Assembly: GCF_024806495.1 (NCBI RefSeq)
Contig: NZ_JANUFF010000002.1
Coordinates: 620,001-684,000 of the forward strand
DNA: 64,000 bases
Direction: 5' to 3'
DNA from: Chryseobacterium sp. JUb7
GTDB lineage: Bacteria > Bacteroidota > Bacteroidia > Flavobacteriales > Weeksellaceae
Shown here: piece by piece, positions 9,878-20,095 of the stretch
Layout of the letters: every line of letters starts with the position of its first letter
Numbering within the stretch: the first letter of the stretch is position 1
Position numbers and translations under genes: made by a program
The notes under the pieces: model-generated
Told to the model about the DNA's origin: nothing
Seen by the model: only the letters and a program-made list of their open reading frames with translations
Database searches by the model: none

Positions 9878-10378
9878 TTACTTGTGAATTATGAATTCCA
9901 TTAGGTAATCGTCCATCACAAAGTTGTTTCCGATATCAAAAACTCCTTCATCATATACTGTATAACCTTGAGACTCGTAAAACTGTCTTGCCGAATTGTA
10001 TTTATTCACATTCAGAATAATTCTTTTATCATAATTTTCAGAAACTTTCTGATTCAAAAACCGCAAAGCTTCCTTACCCAAACCTTTCCCTTTACTTTCA
10101 GGAATCAGATAAATACGGTGAAGCTTCGTAGTAGATTCTTCATAATGGTTTTCATATCCGATAAAACCTTCAAAAGAATCGTTATCATCCTGAATTAAAT
10201 AATAATGGTAGTTCGGTTGTTGCAAGTGATTTTTTATCTCTTCTGCAGAATACATTGTAGACAGCATATATTCCATTTGTTCGCCGGAAAGTATTTCTGC
10301 ATAAGCATTTTCCCATGACCTTCTCGCCAAATCCTGAATCAAAGGAATATCGTTTTTTGTAGCTTCTATAAACTTCAT
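9878..10378 (-). CDS. GNAT family N-acetyltransferase
   Basis: A 166-residue GCN5-related acetyltransferase. The acetyl-CoA binding motif A is visible as LHRIYLIPESKGKGLGKEAL (Q/RxxGxG/A loop KGKGLG) at about residues 85-104, followed by ILNVNKYNSARQFYESQGY (motif B). The acceptor substrate is unknown. It follows dapA in the same direction, but a terminator lies between them. Confidence 0.9.
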   Translation of the reverse strand: MKFIEATKNDIPLIQDLARRSWENAYAEILSGEQMEYMLSTMYSAEEIKNHLQQPNYHYYLIQDDNDSFEGFIGYENHYEESTTKLHRIYLIPESKGKGLGKEALRFLNQKVSENYDKRIILNVNKYNSARQFYESQGYTVYDEGVFDIGNNFVMDDYLMEFIIHK

Positions 10379-10399
10379 TATTTTAGTTTTTTAATTAAA

Positions 10400-10430
10400 A
10401 AAAGTGAAAAGCACTGAGCCTTTCACTTTT
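10400..10430 (-). terminator. Rho-independent terminator of dapA
   Basis: Perfect 10-bp inverted repeat AAAAGTGAAA / TTTCACTTTT around an 11-nt loop, with a T run on the minus-strand exit side. Confidence 0.8.
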
Positions 10431-10471
10431 ATATTTGTTTATTGTAAATCTGAAATGTTACTTAGAACTCA

Positions 10472-11344
10472 CTAAATTTTTGCCATTTCAGCTTTAATTT
10501 TAGCATAAAGTCCTTCTGAAGCAGGAACTAAAGGAAGTCTTAAGTAATTCTTAATAATTCCTTTTTCGGCTAAAACCACTTTAATTCCGCAAGGATTTCC
10601 TTCAGCAAAAATCAATCTTGTAATTTCAACCAATTTATTGTGGATTTCATATGCTTCTTTCACTTTTCCGTCAAAAGCCAGCTGTACCATTGTAGAAAAT
10701 TCTTTAGGATACCCCTGTCCAATCACAGAGATTACACCATCACCACCTGCCAAAGTCACAGGAAGTGTAAATTCATCATCTCCGGAAACCAGAGAAAAAC
10801 CTTCCGGCTTCTTTCTCAGAATATCAAAATACTGAAGAATATTTGGTGAAGCCTCTTTAATCAGAAATAAATTCGGAAATTCATTAGCTAAACGTAAAGT
10901 CGTTTCCGCTTCAACATTTTGCCCTGTTCTTGAAGGAACATTATAAATAATAATATTCTTTCCTGTGGAAGCTAATGCCTTATAGTGCTGATAAAGACCT
11001 TCCTGATTTGGTTTGTTGTAATAGGGAGACACAGAAAGTACCGCTTCAAATTCTGATAAATCTGTTTCCTCGATCTGTTTTTTAACTTCAAGCGTATTAT
11101 TCCCTCCAATTCCCAACACCAAAGGCAAGCGTTTACTGTTAACCTTAATGATATGATCTACCACCTGTTTCTTCTCTTCATCAGAAAGCGTTGCCGCTTC
11201 TGCTGTAGTTCCCAAAACAACTAAATAATTGGTTCCGTTTTCGATATTATATTCCACAAGTTTTGTCAAACTGTCGAAATCAACGGATAAATCTTCATTA
11301 AAGGGCGTTACCAACGCAACACCTACTCCTTTTAAAATGCTCAT
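10472..11344 (-). CDS. dapA: 4-hydroxy-tetrahydrodipicolinate synthase
   Basis: DapA condenses pyruvate with aspartate semialdehyde, the first committed step of lysine and diaminopimelate synthesis, in the cytoplasm. The 290-residue length fits. The Schiff-base lysine is K163 (LFLIKEASPN), with the catalytic Tyr at 134 (IIIYNVPSRTGQN) and the GTTAEAAT loop near 46-52 (usually GTTGE; here Ala for Gly). It forms a single gene with its own terminator. Confidence 0.96.
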   Translation of the reverse strand: MSILKGVGVALVTPFNEDLSVDFDSLTKLVEYNIENGTNYLVVLGTTAEAATLSDEEKKQVVDHIIKVNSKRLPLVLGIGGNNTLEVKKQIEETDLSEFEAVLSVSPYYNKPNQEGLYQHYKALASTGKNIIIYNVPSRTGQNVEAETTLRLANEFPNLFLIKEASPNILQYFDILRKKPEGFSLVSGDDEFTLPVTLAGGDGVISVIGQGYPKEFSTMVQLAFDGKVKEAYEIHNKLVEITRLIFAEGNPCGIKVVLAEKGIIKNYLRLPLVPASEGLYAKIKAEMAKI

Positions 11345-11541
11345 CTGTTAAAATTATTTTTGTCAAATTTAATAATTTACGATAAGAATTTATAATAAAT
11401 AAGAATGTTTTATTATACATATAATTATATTTGCATATACTAAAAGATATTATCACATCGCTATGGTTCAAAATTGTTCATAAAAACACTATAAGTACCG
11501 GCGATTGCATATGACCTTAAAAAAATAATAATTTGCAGCAT

Positions 11542-12309
11542 ATGAAAAATAAATTCTTGTTACTAGGAATTGCTCTGGCTACACTTTCCGCTTGTAAGAC
11601 GGCTTCATCTGCCTCTTCAATGCAACTTGCGAATGTGAAGACTCAGAAAAACATTTCTATTAATAATGAGCTAAAGAATGATGATGAGTTTGTAAAATTT
11701 ATAGAACCCTATAAGCAAAAGTTGGATAAAGAGATGAATCAGAAGATTTCTCATACCAATGTAGATCTTACAAAACAAGGGGACAACAGTAATCTGGGCA
11801 ATCTTTTAGCAGACTATACATTCGATGGAGCTGATGAATGGGCGAAAAAAAATCTTCAAAAAAACGTTGACGCAGCATTGATAAACATCGGAGGAATCCG
11901 AACAACTATCGGGCAGGGCGATATTTTACTTAAAAACGTGTTTGAAGTAATGCCTTTTGAAAATGAAGTCGTTATTGTAAAAATGAAAGGAGCAGATTTA
12001 CAGGGACTTTTTGATTATTATGCAAAAACTCAGGTAAATAATCCGGTTTCTCATTTATACATTGAAACTAATAACGGACAATCAGCAAAATCTTTAATCA
12101 ACGGAAAAGCAGTAAACCCTAATCAGGATTACTATATCGCGACGTCTGATTATCTGGCTTTGGGTGGTGACAACATGAAATTCTTCGCAAAAGGAGAATC
12201 TATTCCTACAGGATTAAAAATGAGAGATTTATTTATTGATTATTTTAAGAAAAATCCTGAAGTGGTTGTAAATACAGATGTTCGTTTAAATTTTATCGGT
12301 AAGAAGTAA
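11542..12309 (+). CDS. 5'-nucleotidase C-terminal domain lipoprotein
   Basis: About 255 residues matching the substrate-binding C-terminal domain of UshA-type 5'-nucleotidases (NIGGIRTTIGQGDI, FEVMPFENEVVIVKMKG). I chose the ATG at 11542 over the upstream TTG because it gives a clean lipoprotein signal, MKNKFLLLGIALATLSAC, with the lipobox Cys. Its stop codon overlaps the ATG of the following metallophosphatase by 1 bp. Together the two genes supply the halves of one UshA-like periplasmic nucleotidase. Confidence 0.9.
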   Translation: MKNKFLLLGIALATLSACKTASSASSMQLANVKTQKNISINNELKNDDEFVKFIEPYKQKLDKEMNQKISHTNVDLTKQGDNSNLGNLLADYTFDGADEWAKKNLQKNVDAALINIGGIRTTIGQGDILLKNVFEVMPFENEVVIVKMKGADLQGLFDYYAKTQVNNPVSHLYIETNNGQSAKSLINGKAVNPNQDYYIATSDYLALGGDNMKFFAKGESIPTGLKMRDLFIDYFKKNPEVVVNTDVRLNFIGKK

Positions 12310-13259
12310 TGGATAGAAAAAAGTTTTTAAAAGCAATAGGTGGCGGAACTTTGGCAATGGCTTTAGCTCCGAATATGATGATGGCGGAAGAATTAAAAGT
12401 TCTTAATTTAAAATCGGCTAATAAACTCACTATTCTTCACACCAATGATCAGCACAGCAGAATAGAACCTTTTGACGCAAGCTATACCAAAAATCCTAAT
12501 CAGGGCGGTTTTGCAAGAAGGGCAAGTTTAATTCAGCAAATCAGAAATCAGGAAAATAATGTATTACTTCTTGATTCAGGTGATATTTTTCAGGGAACTC
12601 CCTATTTCAATTTCTTTGGAGGTGAGCTGGAGTTTAAATTAATGTCCATGATGAAGTATGATGCTTCAACGATGGGAAATCATGATTTTGATAATGGGTT
12701 GGATGGGTTTTTAAAGGTTTTGCCGAATGCACAATTCCCTTTCATCTGCTCGAATTATGATTTTAAAAATACAATTCTAGACGGAAAGACTTCCCAATAC
12801 AAGATTTTCAATAAAAACGGAATCAAAGTAGGACTTTTCGGTGTAGGAATTCAACTGGACGGATTGGTTGGCAAAAAACAATACGGGGAAATGGTATATT
12901 CAGACCCTGTTGAAATAGCTCAACATTACTCAAACTTCCTGAAAAACGAACAAAAATGTGATCTTGTGATCTGCCTTTCTCACATCGGTTATGATTACAG
13001 GGACGAACCCAATAAAATAAGTGATAAAATCTTAGCTGCCAAAACTGAAAACATCGACATCATTTTAGGTGGACATACCCACACTTTCCTTCCGGAACCT
13101 CAAACTTTTACCAACAGACAAGGTAAAAATGTTTTGGTGAATCAGGTAGGCTGGGCCGGGCTTCTTTTGGGCAGAATAGATTTCTTCTTTGATTCTAATA
13201 AAAACGTAAAACATATTTCCTGGAATAATCAGGTAATTGACAGCAGCATAATAGCATAA
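12309..13259 (+). CDS. 5'-nucleotidase catalytic-domain metallophosphatase
   Basis: A 316-residue calcineurin-like metallophosphatase corresponding to the N-terminal catalytic domain of UshA. Metal-binding motifs are in order: TNDQH (DxH, about residue 47), GDIFQG, GNHDFDNG, SHIGYDY and GGHTHTF. It has a twin-basic-like export signal (DRKKFLKAIGGG...). It lacks the substrate-binding C-terminal domain, which is provided by the overlapping upstream lipoprotein gene. Expected role: hydrolysis of nucleotides or UDP-sugars outside the cytoplasm. Confidence 0.92.
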   Translation: MDRKKFLKAIGGGTLAMALAPNMMMAEELKVLNLKSANKLTILHTNDQHSRIEPFDASYTKNPNQGGFARRASLIQQIRNQENNVLLLDSGDIFQGTPYFNFFGGELEFKLMSMMKYDASTMGNHDFDNGLDGFLKVLPNAQFPFICSNYDFKNTILDGKTSQYKIFNKNGIKVGLFGVGIQLDGLVGKKQYGEMVYSDPVEIAQHYSNFLKNEQKCDLVICLSHIGYDYRDEPNKISDKILAAKTENIDIILGGHTHTFLPEPQTFTNRQGKNVLVNQVGWAGLLLGRIDFFFDSNKNVKHISWNNQVIDSSIIA

Positions 13260-13260
13260 C

Positions 13261-15501
13261 ATGAAAAAACTTTTAATCTCTCTTGGTATTTTGGCATCCC
13301 TGCAGTTGGTAAATGCACAAATTATTTCTTCTAAAAAGTGGCAGGATCTTTTTTCCTACAATAATGTTTTGGCGATGAAGGAAGATAACGGAAAAATCGT
13401 TGCCGCTACAGAGAACGGAATATTTTATTATACAATTTCATCAGGAGAAATTACAAAGTTATCCAAAGCCAATGGCTTGCATGAAGTGAAGATTTCAGCT
13501 TTTGACTATAATCCACAGACAAAAATAGGATTGGTAGGATATCAGAACGGATCCCTGGATGTCATCACTCCGGATGGGGTCACTTATGTTGTTGATATTC
13601 CTATCGCAACTGGATACAGCGGATCAAAAAAAATCAATCATATCTCTATTACCGGTGATCAGGCGATTGTTTCTGTAGGATATGGTGTTTCTATTTTTGA
13701 CTTAAAGAAAAAAGAATTTAAGGATTCTGCATTCTTTCTTACCGGAGGTGTATATGAGGCCAGCAATGAAGCAACAATTCTTGGAAATAAAGTATTTGCA
13801 GTTACCAATACCGGTTTAAAAAGCCATGAACTGAATACAACCTTCCCGGTATTTACTACCTGGACTACAGAAATGCCCGGAAATTTCAAGCATATCGATT
13901 CCGAATCTGCGCTAGTATTTTCTTCGGCGACAACAGCCTATTTATATAACAGCGGAGGATCGACTCCTCTTTCGCAAACTTTCACCAACGTTCATGATAT
14001 TGTTATTAATTCAAGCAATATTATCGTAACAGATCAAAACAGAACCTACAGCTTCAATACCAACGGAAACTTTATTTCGGCAGCTAGCTTTGGTGAAGAA
14101 TGCAACACTTCTACAACGGTAGGCGGAAGACTGTATGCCGGGACCATATTGTCAGGAATTAAAGATGAAACCAATAATCTTTTCAAACCTGACGGACCCT
14201 ATAAAAATACAGCCTATAAAATTTCATTGTTAAATGATCAAATATGGCTTTCCACAGGCAGTATGGAGAGCTATAATGCTCCGAGTTACAGAAACTTAGG
14301 CTATTATCATTTTGACGGTGGAAAATGGAACTATCCTGATTATTTTATCAATAACCCTATTGTTTTCAATATTCTTGATGTAGCACCGAATCCATCGAAT
14401 GCAAGTGAAGTTTTCTTTGTCAATTACTCTTTACGTCCGAACGAAAAGGGGATTTACCGAATGGAAAATAATACTTTCAAAAAAGTATATAAAAATAACG
14501 ATTCCGACAGCAACTATAATCGTCCGGGAGGTTTGACTTTTGACGAAAACAACCAGCTTTTTGTATCACTGGGAGTTATCGAAAATCAGACAGCAAATAC
14601 CGGATATTATTTCTATAATCGAAGTGGAGACGATTTTACAGCAGTTCCTGTCATTGCTGGTGGAAACGTACTAAAACCGTTGGCCAAAGATGGCATTCTT
14701 TATATTCCAAGTCCGTTTTTTGATCCAGGAGGTCTGATTATGAAGCAGTATGGTAACAATCCTACTTCTACATCCACCCCTTTAAAGATGATCAATAAAA
14801 GTAATAATTTACCGGCCAGTGGAACTGTTTCCGCTTCCATAGATAAAGATGACAATGTCTGGATCGGAACAAGAGGAGGATTAAGAATTCTCTCCAATCC
14901 AAAATCAGCTATTACAGAAGCTTCACCTCAGACAGAAGCTATCGTCATCGAACAAAACGGTATTGCCGAAGAATTGTTCAGAGATAATACGATTTTACAG
15001 ATTGAAACCGATTCCGGAAATCACAAATGGGTTTCTGTAGATGGTGGTGGTGTTTATTATATGTCTTCTACAGGAGAACAGACGATCAAACATTTCACGA
15101 AAGAAAACTCACCTTTACCTACCAATAGTGTAACAGACATTAAAGTAGACAGCAAAACCGGAAAAGTATATTTTGTAACACTGGATGGCGTCATGGTCTA
15201 TCAGGGAGACGTTGCAGATGTAACTTCAGGTTTTGGCAACGTATTGGTATATCCGAACCCTGTAGTTTATTCAAACTTCAAAGGAAAAGTTACGATCAAA
15301 GGTTTAGCTGAAAAAACCAATATCAGAATCGCTGATGCTGCAGGAAATGTTGTGCATTCAGCAGTTGCAAGAGGCGGATATTATGAGTGGGATCTTAACA
15401 ATAATAAAGGAAAAAGAGTGGCATCAGGAATTTATTTTGTACTGATGACAAATGAAGATGCTTCCGATAAAGCTACTGCAAAAATAGCTGTGGTCAATTA
15501 A
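13261..15501 (+). CDS. porZ: PorZ-like type IX secretion protein
   Basis: A 746-residue secreted protein with signal peptide (MKKLLISLGILASLQLVNAQ), two-component-regulator-type beta-propeller repeats through most of its length (e.g. KDDNVWIGTRGGL, GNHKWVSVDGGGVYYM) and a C-terminal T9SS type A sorting domain (VYPNPV... ASGIYFVLM). In Porphyromonas, PorZ belongs to the attachment complex that links cargo to A-LPS. The position directly upstream of recO, with a 1-bp overlap, fits the PorZ neighbourhood as I recall it. It starts 1 bp after the nucleotidase stop codon. Confidence 0.82.
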   Translation: MKKLLISLGILASLQLVNAQIISSKKWQDLFSYNNVLAMKEDNGKIVAATENGIFYYTISSGEITKLSKANGLHEVKISAFDYNPQTKIGLVGYQNGSLDVITPDGVTYVVDIPIATGYSGSKKINHISITGDQAIVSVGYGVSIFDLKKKEFKDSAFFLTGGVYEASNEATILGNKVFAVTNTGLKSHELNTTFPVFTTWTTEMPGNFKHIDSESALVFSSATTAYLYNSGGSTPLSQTFTNVHDIVINSSNIIVTDQNRTYSFNTNGNFISAASFGEECNTSTTVGGRLYAGTILSGIKDETNNLFKPDGPYKNTAYKISLLNDQIWLSTGSMESYNAPSYRNLGYYHFDGGKWNYPDYFINNPIVFNILDVAPNPSNASEVFFVNYSLRPNEKGIYRMENNTFKKVYKNNDSDSNYNRPGGLTFDENNQLFVSLGVIENQTANTGYYFYNRSGDDFTAVPVIAGGNVLKPLAKDGILYIPSPFFDPGGLIMKQYGNNPTSTSTPLKMINKSNNLPASGTVSASIDKDDNVWIGTRGGLRILSNPKSAITEASPQTEAIVIEQNGIAEELFRDNTILQIETDSGNHKWVSVDGGGVYYMSSTGEQTIKHFTKENSPLPTNSVTDIKVDSKTGKVYFVTLDGVMVYQGDVADVTSGFGNVLVYPNPVVYSNFKGKVTIKGLAEKTNIRIADAAGNVVHSAVARGGYYEWDLNNNKGKRVASGIYFVLMTNEDASDKATAKIAVVN

Positions 15502-16187
15502 TGAATTCACAAGACAGTTTTTTACTATCTTATATAAAATATGGTGAAAATGATGCCGTTCTCCATTGCTTTTCGGAAGAAGATGGCTATCAGACCTATT
15601 TTTTAAAAGGAATCTATTCCAAGAGAAATAAGAAAAAAGCATTACTGTTGCCTTTAAACAAGCTTAACTTTTCGGTTAATCTGGGTAAAGGCAATGGTAT
15701 TCAATCTGTTTCAAAACTTGAACTGGTAAAAAGCAATGATATTTATAATGATATTAAAAGCAATACCGTTATTTTTTTTATCTCTGACTTTCTGAATCAG
15801 GTTTTAAGAAATGAAAACAAAAATTTAAATGTTTTTTTCAGGATTGAAGAGTTTATTGAAGAATTGTCACATCAAAATTATCAGGCTCATTTAGTTTTTC
15901 TCATTATCATTTTAAAAATCCAGGGAGTAGCCCCTCTGATCAACCATGGAAATTTTCTGGATCCTGAAACCGGTACTTTCTCACAAACTACAACGCACCA
16001 GCTGTTCACTGAAAATATTTCAATGATCTGGAAAAATATTCTTACCACCGATAATCCTTATCAGATAAAAATACATTCTTCTTTCAGAAAAGATTTCTTA
16101 GACAGTCTTTTGGTTTATTATCATTATCATATTACCGATTTTAAAATCCCGACATCCCTCGAAATCATTCAGCAGATATTTGAGTAA
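15501..16187 (+). CDS. recO: DNA repair protein RecO
   Basis: RecO helps RecR load RecA on SSB-coated gaps. The 228-residue protein has the N-terminal OB fold (FLLSYIKYGENDAVLHCFSEEDG...) and an alpha-helical C-terminal part. The zinc cysteines found in some RecO proteins are absent here. The ATG overlaps the porZ stop codon (TAATG), which implies translational coupling. Confidence 0.9.
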   Translation: MNSQDSFLLSYIKYGENDAVLHCFSEEDGYQTYFLKGIYSKRNKKKALLLPLNKLNFSVNLGKGNGIQSVSKLELVKSNDIYNDIKSNTVIFFISDFLNQVLRNENKNLNVFFRIEEFIEELSHQNYQAHLVFLIIILKIQGVAPLINHGNFLDPETGTFSQTTTHQLFTENISMIWKNILTTDNPYQIKIHSSFRKDFLDSLLVYYHYHITDFKIPTSLEIIQQIFE

Positions 16188-16283
16188 GATAAACAGGCCG
16201 AAAGTATGAAGAAAGAATCTGAAGGTTTTACCGAAAATAGATCCTAGAACTCAAGACCCAAACCGTTTTCAATCTACTACGGT

Positions 16284-18953
16284 CTATTTAGCATCATCCG
16301 GCATTTCCGTTTCTGCTTCCGCAATTTCTTTTTTAGTAAATCTAGGCTGAAGGATTTTTGCAATGAGCCCTGTCCATCCAGTCTGATGGGAAGCCCCTAC
16401 TCCACGTCCATTATCACCATGGAAATATTCATAAAATAAAATATAATCTCTGAAATCAGGATCAGTCTGAAATCTCGAATACTGGCCGTTTACAGGACGG
16501 TTTCCATTTTCATCTCTCAGAAATATTGAAGAAAGTCTTTTGCTTAAGGCATCTGCTATCTGATCTAGGTTTAAATAATTTCCACTTCCTGTCGGATATT
16601 CTACCATAAAATCGGGGCTGTAGTAAAAGAAAAACCGCTGCAGACTTTCAATAATTAAAAAATTAATCGGAAACCAAATCGGGCCGCGCCAATTGCTGTT
16701 GCCACCAAAAAGACCACTGTCGCTTTCTGCCGGAGTATATTTTACGGAATAATCCGTTCCGTTTAAATTTAAAGTATATGGATTATTTTCATATTCTTTC
16801 GATAAAGCACGAATCCCATACTCACTCAGAAATTCATCAGGATTCAACATTCTGTGGAGTAACCTTTTCAAGCGGTGCCCCCGTAAAAGGGAAAGCAGAT
16901 GTTTAGAATCCTGGCCCTTTACTTCCCAGTGAGAAACCAGAGCGGCTAATTCAGGTTTATTTTCAAGAATCCATGTCATTCTTGCCTTAAAATTCGGAAG
17001 ATTTTCAATCATCTCATCATCAATAACTTCAACGGCAAACATCGGAATCAGTCCTACAATAGTTCTCAACTTCAAATACATATGGCTTCCATCGCTGGAA
17101 GAAATGGCATCATAAAAAAATTCGTCCTCTTCATCCCAAAGGCTGAAACATTCATCTCCCATATTATCAAGAGAATTGGCAATAGAAAGGAAATGTTCAA
17201 AAAATTTCATTGCCATTTCTTCGTACACATTATTATATTGAGCCAATTCCAGTGCTATTCGCATCATATTGAGTGCAAACATCGCCATCCAGCTTGTTCC
17301 GTCTGACTGTTCCAGCTGCTCACCATTCGGAAGCGGCGTATTTCTATCGAAAACCCCTACATTATCAAGTCCTAAAAAACCACCTTCAAAAATATTATTT
17401 CCGTTGCTGTCTTTTTTATTCACCCACCAGGTGAAGTTCATCAACAGCTTCTGGAAAGCACTTTCCAGAAATTCTAGATCAGCCTTTTCTTTAAAATATT
17501 CATCAATCTTAAAAACCCGGAAAACGGCCCAGGCATGGACCGGAGGATTTACATCACTGAAATTCCATTCGTAAGCAGGAAGCTGCCCGTTGGGGTGCAT
17601 ATACCATTCAAAAAGAAAAAGTTTCAGCTGTTGCTTTGCAAAATCAGGATCGATTAAAGAAAAACTGATGGTATGAAAAGCAAGATCCCAGGTTGCATAC
17701 CAAGGATATTCCCATTTATCGGGCATTGAAATGATATGTTCGTTGTTGAGATGCTTCCATTCATAATTTCTGATTTTTTCTCTGGATTTTGAAGGCATTA
17801 CCTCTCCAGGATCACCTTTCAGCCATTTTTCCACATTATAATGATAAAACATTTTATTCCATAGCATTCCTGCAAAAGCCTGTCTTTGAATCAGTTTTTC
17901 ATCTTCAGTTTTAATTCCTTCCTGAATTTCAGCATAAAATTCATCCGATTCTTGCTTTCTTAAGTCAAAAACCTCATCAAAATCTTTAAAAGGTTCTTTT
18001 ATATTCTTATCAGAAATTCTGAACTCAAATATTTTAGATTCTCCGGCAGCAAAATTTTCATCGATCAAGAAAGAGGCTTTTGTTCCGATATCTTTCGGAT
18101 TGACAGCCTGAGAATTACCGTTAATGATAAATTCATTGATTCCGTCTTTTGTATATCCTGACGTATTGGGTGACTGATAAAGCTTTTCATTATTCGTTTC
18201 ATTATTACAAAACAAAGTTTTCAGAGATTGTCTGGCGTATATATTTTTACATTCTAATTCTTTATGATGTATTTGAATTGAAGTAGCTTCTTCGGAGCTT
18301 AATTGCGGTTTATAATCATCATATCCCCAATTCCAGGTATTTCTGAACCAGACTGTCGGAAGAATAATCAGGGAAGTTTCCTTTTCGGATTTATTGACAA
18401 CAGTCAGTTTTACTAAAATATCATTTTGACTTTCTTTCGCATACTCAATAAAAATATCGAAATATTCATTTTGATCAAAAATCCCCGTATCTATCAGTTC
18501 ATATTCAGGTTCATCCTTACTTCTCCCTGCATTCGTTTCTACAAGATCTTCATATGGAAAGGCATTTTGCGGATACTTGTACAGCATTCTCATGTATGAA
18601 TGAGTAGGTGTAGCATCAAGGTAATAAAAATACTCTTTAACATCTTCCCCATGATTCCCCTGTCCGTTTGACAGACCGAAGAAACGCTCTTTCACCATTT
18701 TATCCTTTTTGTTCCAGAAGCCCACAGAAAACACCAATTTCTGAAAATCATCGCAAATACCGCATATTCCCTCTTCGCCCCAGCGATACGCTTTGGCTTC
18801 AGCAGAATCATGATTGGTATAATTCCAGGCATCTCCATTTTCGCTGTAGTCTTCACGTACCAGTCCCCATTCGCGATTGCTGACGTAAGGGCCCCATTTT
18901 TTCCATGAAATATCTGATAGTCTTTCTTTTTCTTTCATATTTTTTATAAACAA
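16284..18953 (-). CDS. GH63-like glycoside hydrolase
   Basis: An 889-residue protein with the (alpha/alpha)6-barrel of MGH1/GH63-type alpha-glucosidases; clear family segments are WEYPWYATWDLAFHTISF (about residue 425), GQLPAYEWNFSDVNPPVHAWA (about 460), NSNWRGPIWFPINF (about 755) and GASHQTGWTGLIA near the end. No signal peptide is seen, so it probably acts in the cytoplasm on an alpha-glucoside or oligosaccharide such as trehalose-, mannosylglycerate- or glucosylglycerate-like compounds. The substrate is not determinable. A divergent dispersed repeat separates it from the upstream SDR gene. Confidence 0.85.
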   Translation of the reverse strand: MFIKNMKEKERLSDISWKKWGPYVSNREWGLVREDYSENGDAWNYTNHDSAEAKAYRWGEEGICGICDDFQKLVFSVGFWNKKDKMVKERFFGLSNGQGNHGEDVKEYFYYLDATPTHSYMRMLYKYPQNAFPYEDLVETNAGRSKDEPEYELIDTGIFDQNEYFDIFIEYAKESQNDILVKLTVVNKSEKETSLIILPTVWFRNTWNWGYDDYKPQLSSEEATSIQIHHKELECKNIYARQSLKTLFCNNETNNEKLYQSPNTSGYTKDGINEFIINGNSQAVNPKDIGTKASFLIDENFAAGESKIFEFRISDKNIKEPFKDFDEVFDLRKQESDEFYAEIQEGIKTEDEKLIQRQAFAGMLWNKMFYHYNVEKWLKGDPGEVMPSKSREKIRNYEWKHLNNEHIISMPDKWEYPWYATWDLAFHTISFSLIDPDFAKQQLKLFLFEWYMHPNGQLPAYEWNFSDVNPPVHAWAVFRVFKIDEYFKEKADLEFLESAFQKLLMNFTWWVNKKDSNGNNIFEGGFLGLDNVGVFDRNTPLPNGEQLEQSDGTSWMAMFALNMMRIALELAQYNNVYEEMAMKFFEHFLSIANSLDNMGDECFSLWDEEDEFFYDAISSSDGSHMYLKLRTIVGLIPMFAVEVIDDEMIENLPNFKARMTWILENKPELAALVSHWEVKGQDSKHLLSLLRGHRLKRLLHRMLNPDEFLSEYGIRALSKEYENNPYTLNLNGTDYSVKYTPAESDSGLFGGNSNWRGPIWFPINFLIIESLQRFFFYYSPDFMVEYPTGSGNYLNLDQIADALSKRLSSIFLRDENGNRPVNGQYSRFQTDPDFRDYILFYEYFHGDNGRGVGASHQTGWTGLIAKILQPRFTKKEIAEAETEMPDDAK

Positions 18954-19112
18954 AGATTGGTTGGTGATAAATGATTAAAAATGAATATCTAATTTCTTTG
19001 AGAAACCTTATAGGTTTGTATACGTATAAAATTTTCCTATTTACATTAAATTGACAAGTAAACCATTCACAATTGACATTCAAAAGACTTTCTCTTCAAC
19101 GTCGACTGATTC

Positions 19113-19205
19113 GCGCCCCGGATTGAACGGTATGTCTGAGCTCTTTTTGTAAGAAATGGACAGGCAAGGCACAAAAAAGCGAGTAGTGAAAGCCGGAAAT
19201 GTGCG
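19113..19205. repeat. Divergent dispersed flavobacterial repeat, copy 1
   Basis: Contains CCCCGGATTGAACGGTAT followed by a hairpin-prone stretch and GAAAGCCGGAAAT. The same two boxes appear at 54580-54685 and, more diverged and inverted, at 58733-58905. I recognise it as a non-coding repeat type common in Flavobacteriia; the family assignment is from memory. Confidence 0.5.
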
Positions 19206-19213
19206 CCCAAGAC

Positions 19214-20023
19214 TTAGCCTCCTGTTGAAAAGCTTTCAAAAGTTGTCATTCCTCCATCCACAAAAATACTGGCTCCGGTAATATAATCCGAGAGATCGCT
19301 TGCCAAAAAAGCAGCCAGATTTCCGATATCTTCCGGCTGTCCGATTCTGTTGTAAGGAATTAAGTTAAGAAGAGAGTTCAAGGCTTCAGGAGTGCCCCAT
19401 GCGTCTTTATTGATCGGCGTCTGAATAGCACCGGGACAAATTGAATTAACCCGGATTTTGTCTGCACCATATTCCTGCGCCAGCGTCTGCATCAACATTC
19501 TTATGGCTCCTTTACTTGAAGCATAATTGGCGTGGCCTGCCCAAGGAATAATTTCGTGAACCGAACTGATATGAATAATTTTTCCACAGGCAACGGAACG
19601 TGAAGTATCGATTCCGCGGCGAAGAAATTCTTTAATAGCTTCTCTGGCACATAGAAACTGACCTGTAAGGTTGATACCAATTACCGCATTCCACTGATCA
19701 AGCGTCATTTCTGTGAATTTTGCATCTTTTTGAACACCAGCATTATTTACGAGAATATCGAACGTTCCGAATTCAGAAACTACATCCTGAAACATCCTGA
19801 TCACCTGATCTTCTTTGGAAACATCACATTGATATGTCATGCCTTTCCCTCCGGCATCTGTAATTTCTTTTAAAACAGCTTTAGCTTCGTCTGTGGACCT
19901 TTCTGATGAATGATTCACAATAACTGTTGCCCCCGCTGAAGCAAGCGATTTTGCAATTCCCGAACCAATTCCACTGGAGGCTCCTGTGACTATAGCGACC
20001 TGATTATGAAGTGATATTTCCAT
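19214..20023 (-). CDS. SDR family oxidoreductase, glucose 1-dehydrogenase-like
   Basis: A 269-residue short-chain dehydrogenase with TGASSGIGSGIA cofactor loop, NNAG at about 92-95 and catalytic Ser ... YASSK (Tyr/Lys) near residues 167-171. The C-terminal DLSDYITGASIFVDGGMT fits the glucose-1-dehydrogenase-like subgroup. An NAD(P)-dependent sugar or alcohol dehydrogenase is likely. It lies next to the GH63-like gene in the same direction, about 260 bp apart, so a joint role in glucose metabolism is possible. Confidence 0.9.
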   Translation of the reverse strand: MEISLHNQVAIVTGASSGIGSGIAKSLASAGATVIVNHSSERSTDEAKAVLKEITDAGGKGMTYQCDVSKEDQVIRMFQDVVSEFGTFDILVNNAGVQKDAKFTEMTLDQWNAVIGINLTGQFLCAREAIKEFLRRGIDTSRSVACGKIIHISSVHEIIPWAGHANYASSKGAIRMLMQTLAQEYGADKIRVNSICPGAIQTPINKDAWGTPEALNSLLNLIPYNRIGQPEDIGNLAAFLASDLSDYITGASIFVDGGMTTFESFSTGG

Positions 20024-20095
20024 GTTTAATTATTTGATGTTACTCAAATTTATGGAAGAATCAAGCCAAACGGGAACTTTGCAATTAAAAATTTC

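Noticed and set aside
18853..19083. Minus-strand ORF of 76 codons upstream of the GH63-like gene
   Set aside because: It overlaps the 5' end of the glycosidase gene in another frame and shows no conserved pattern.
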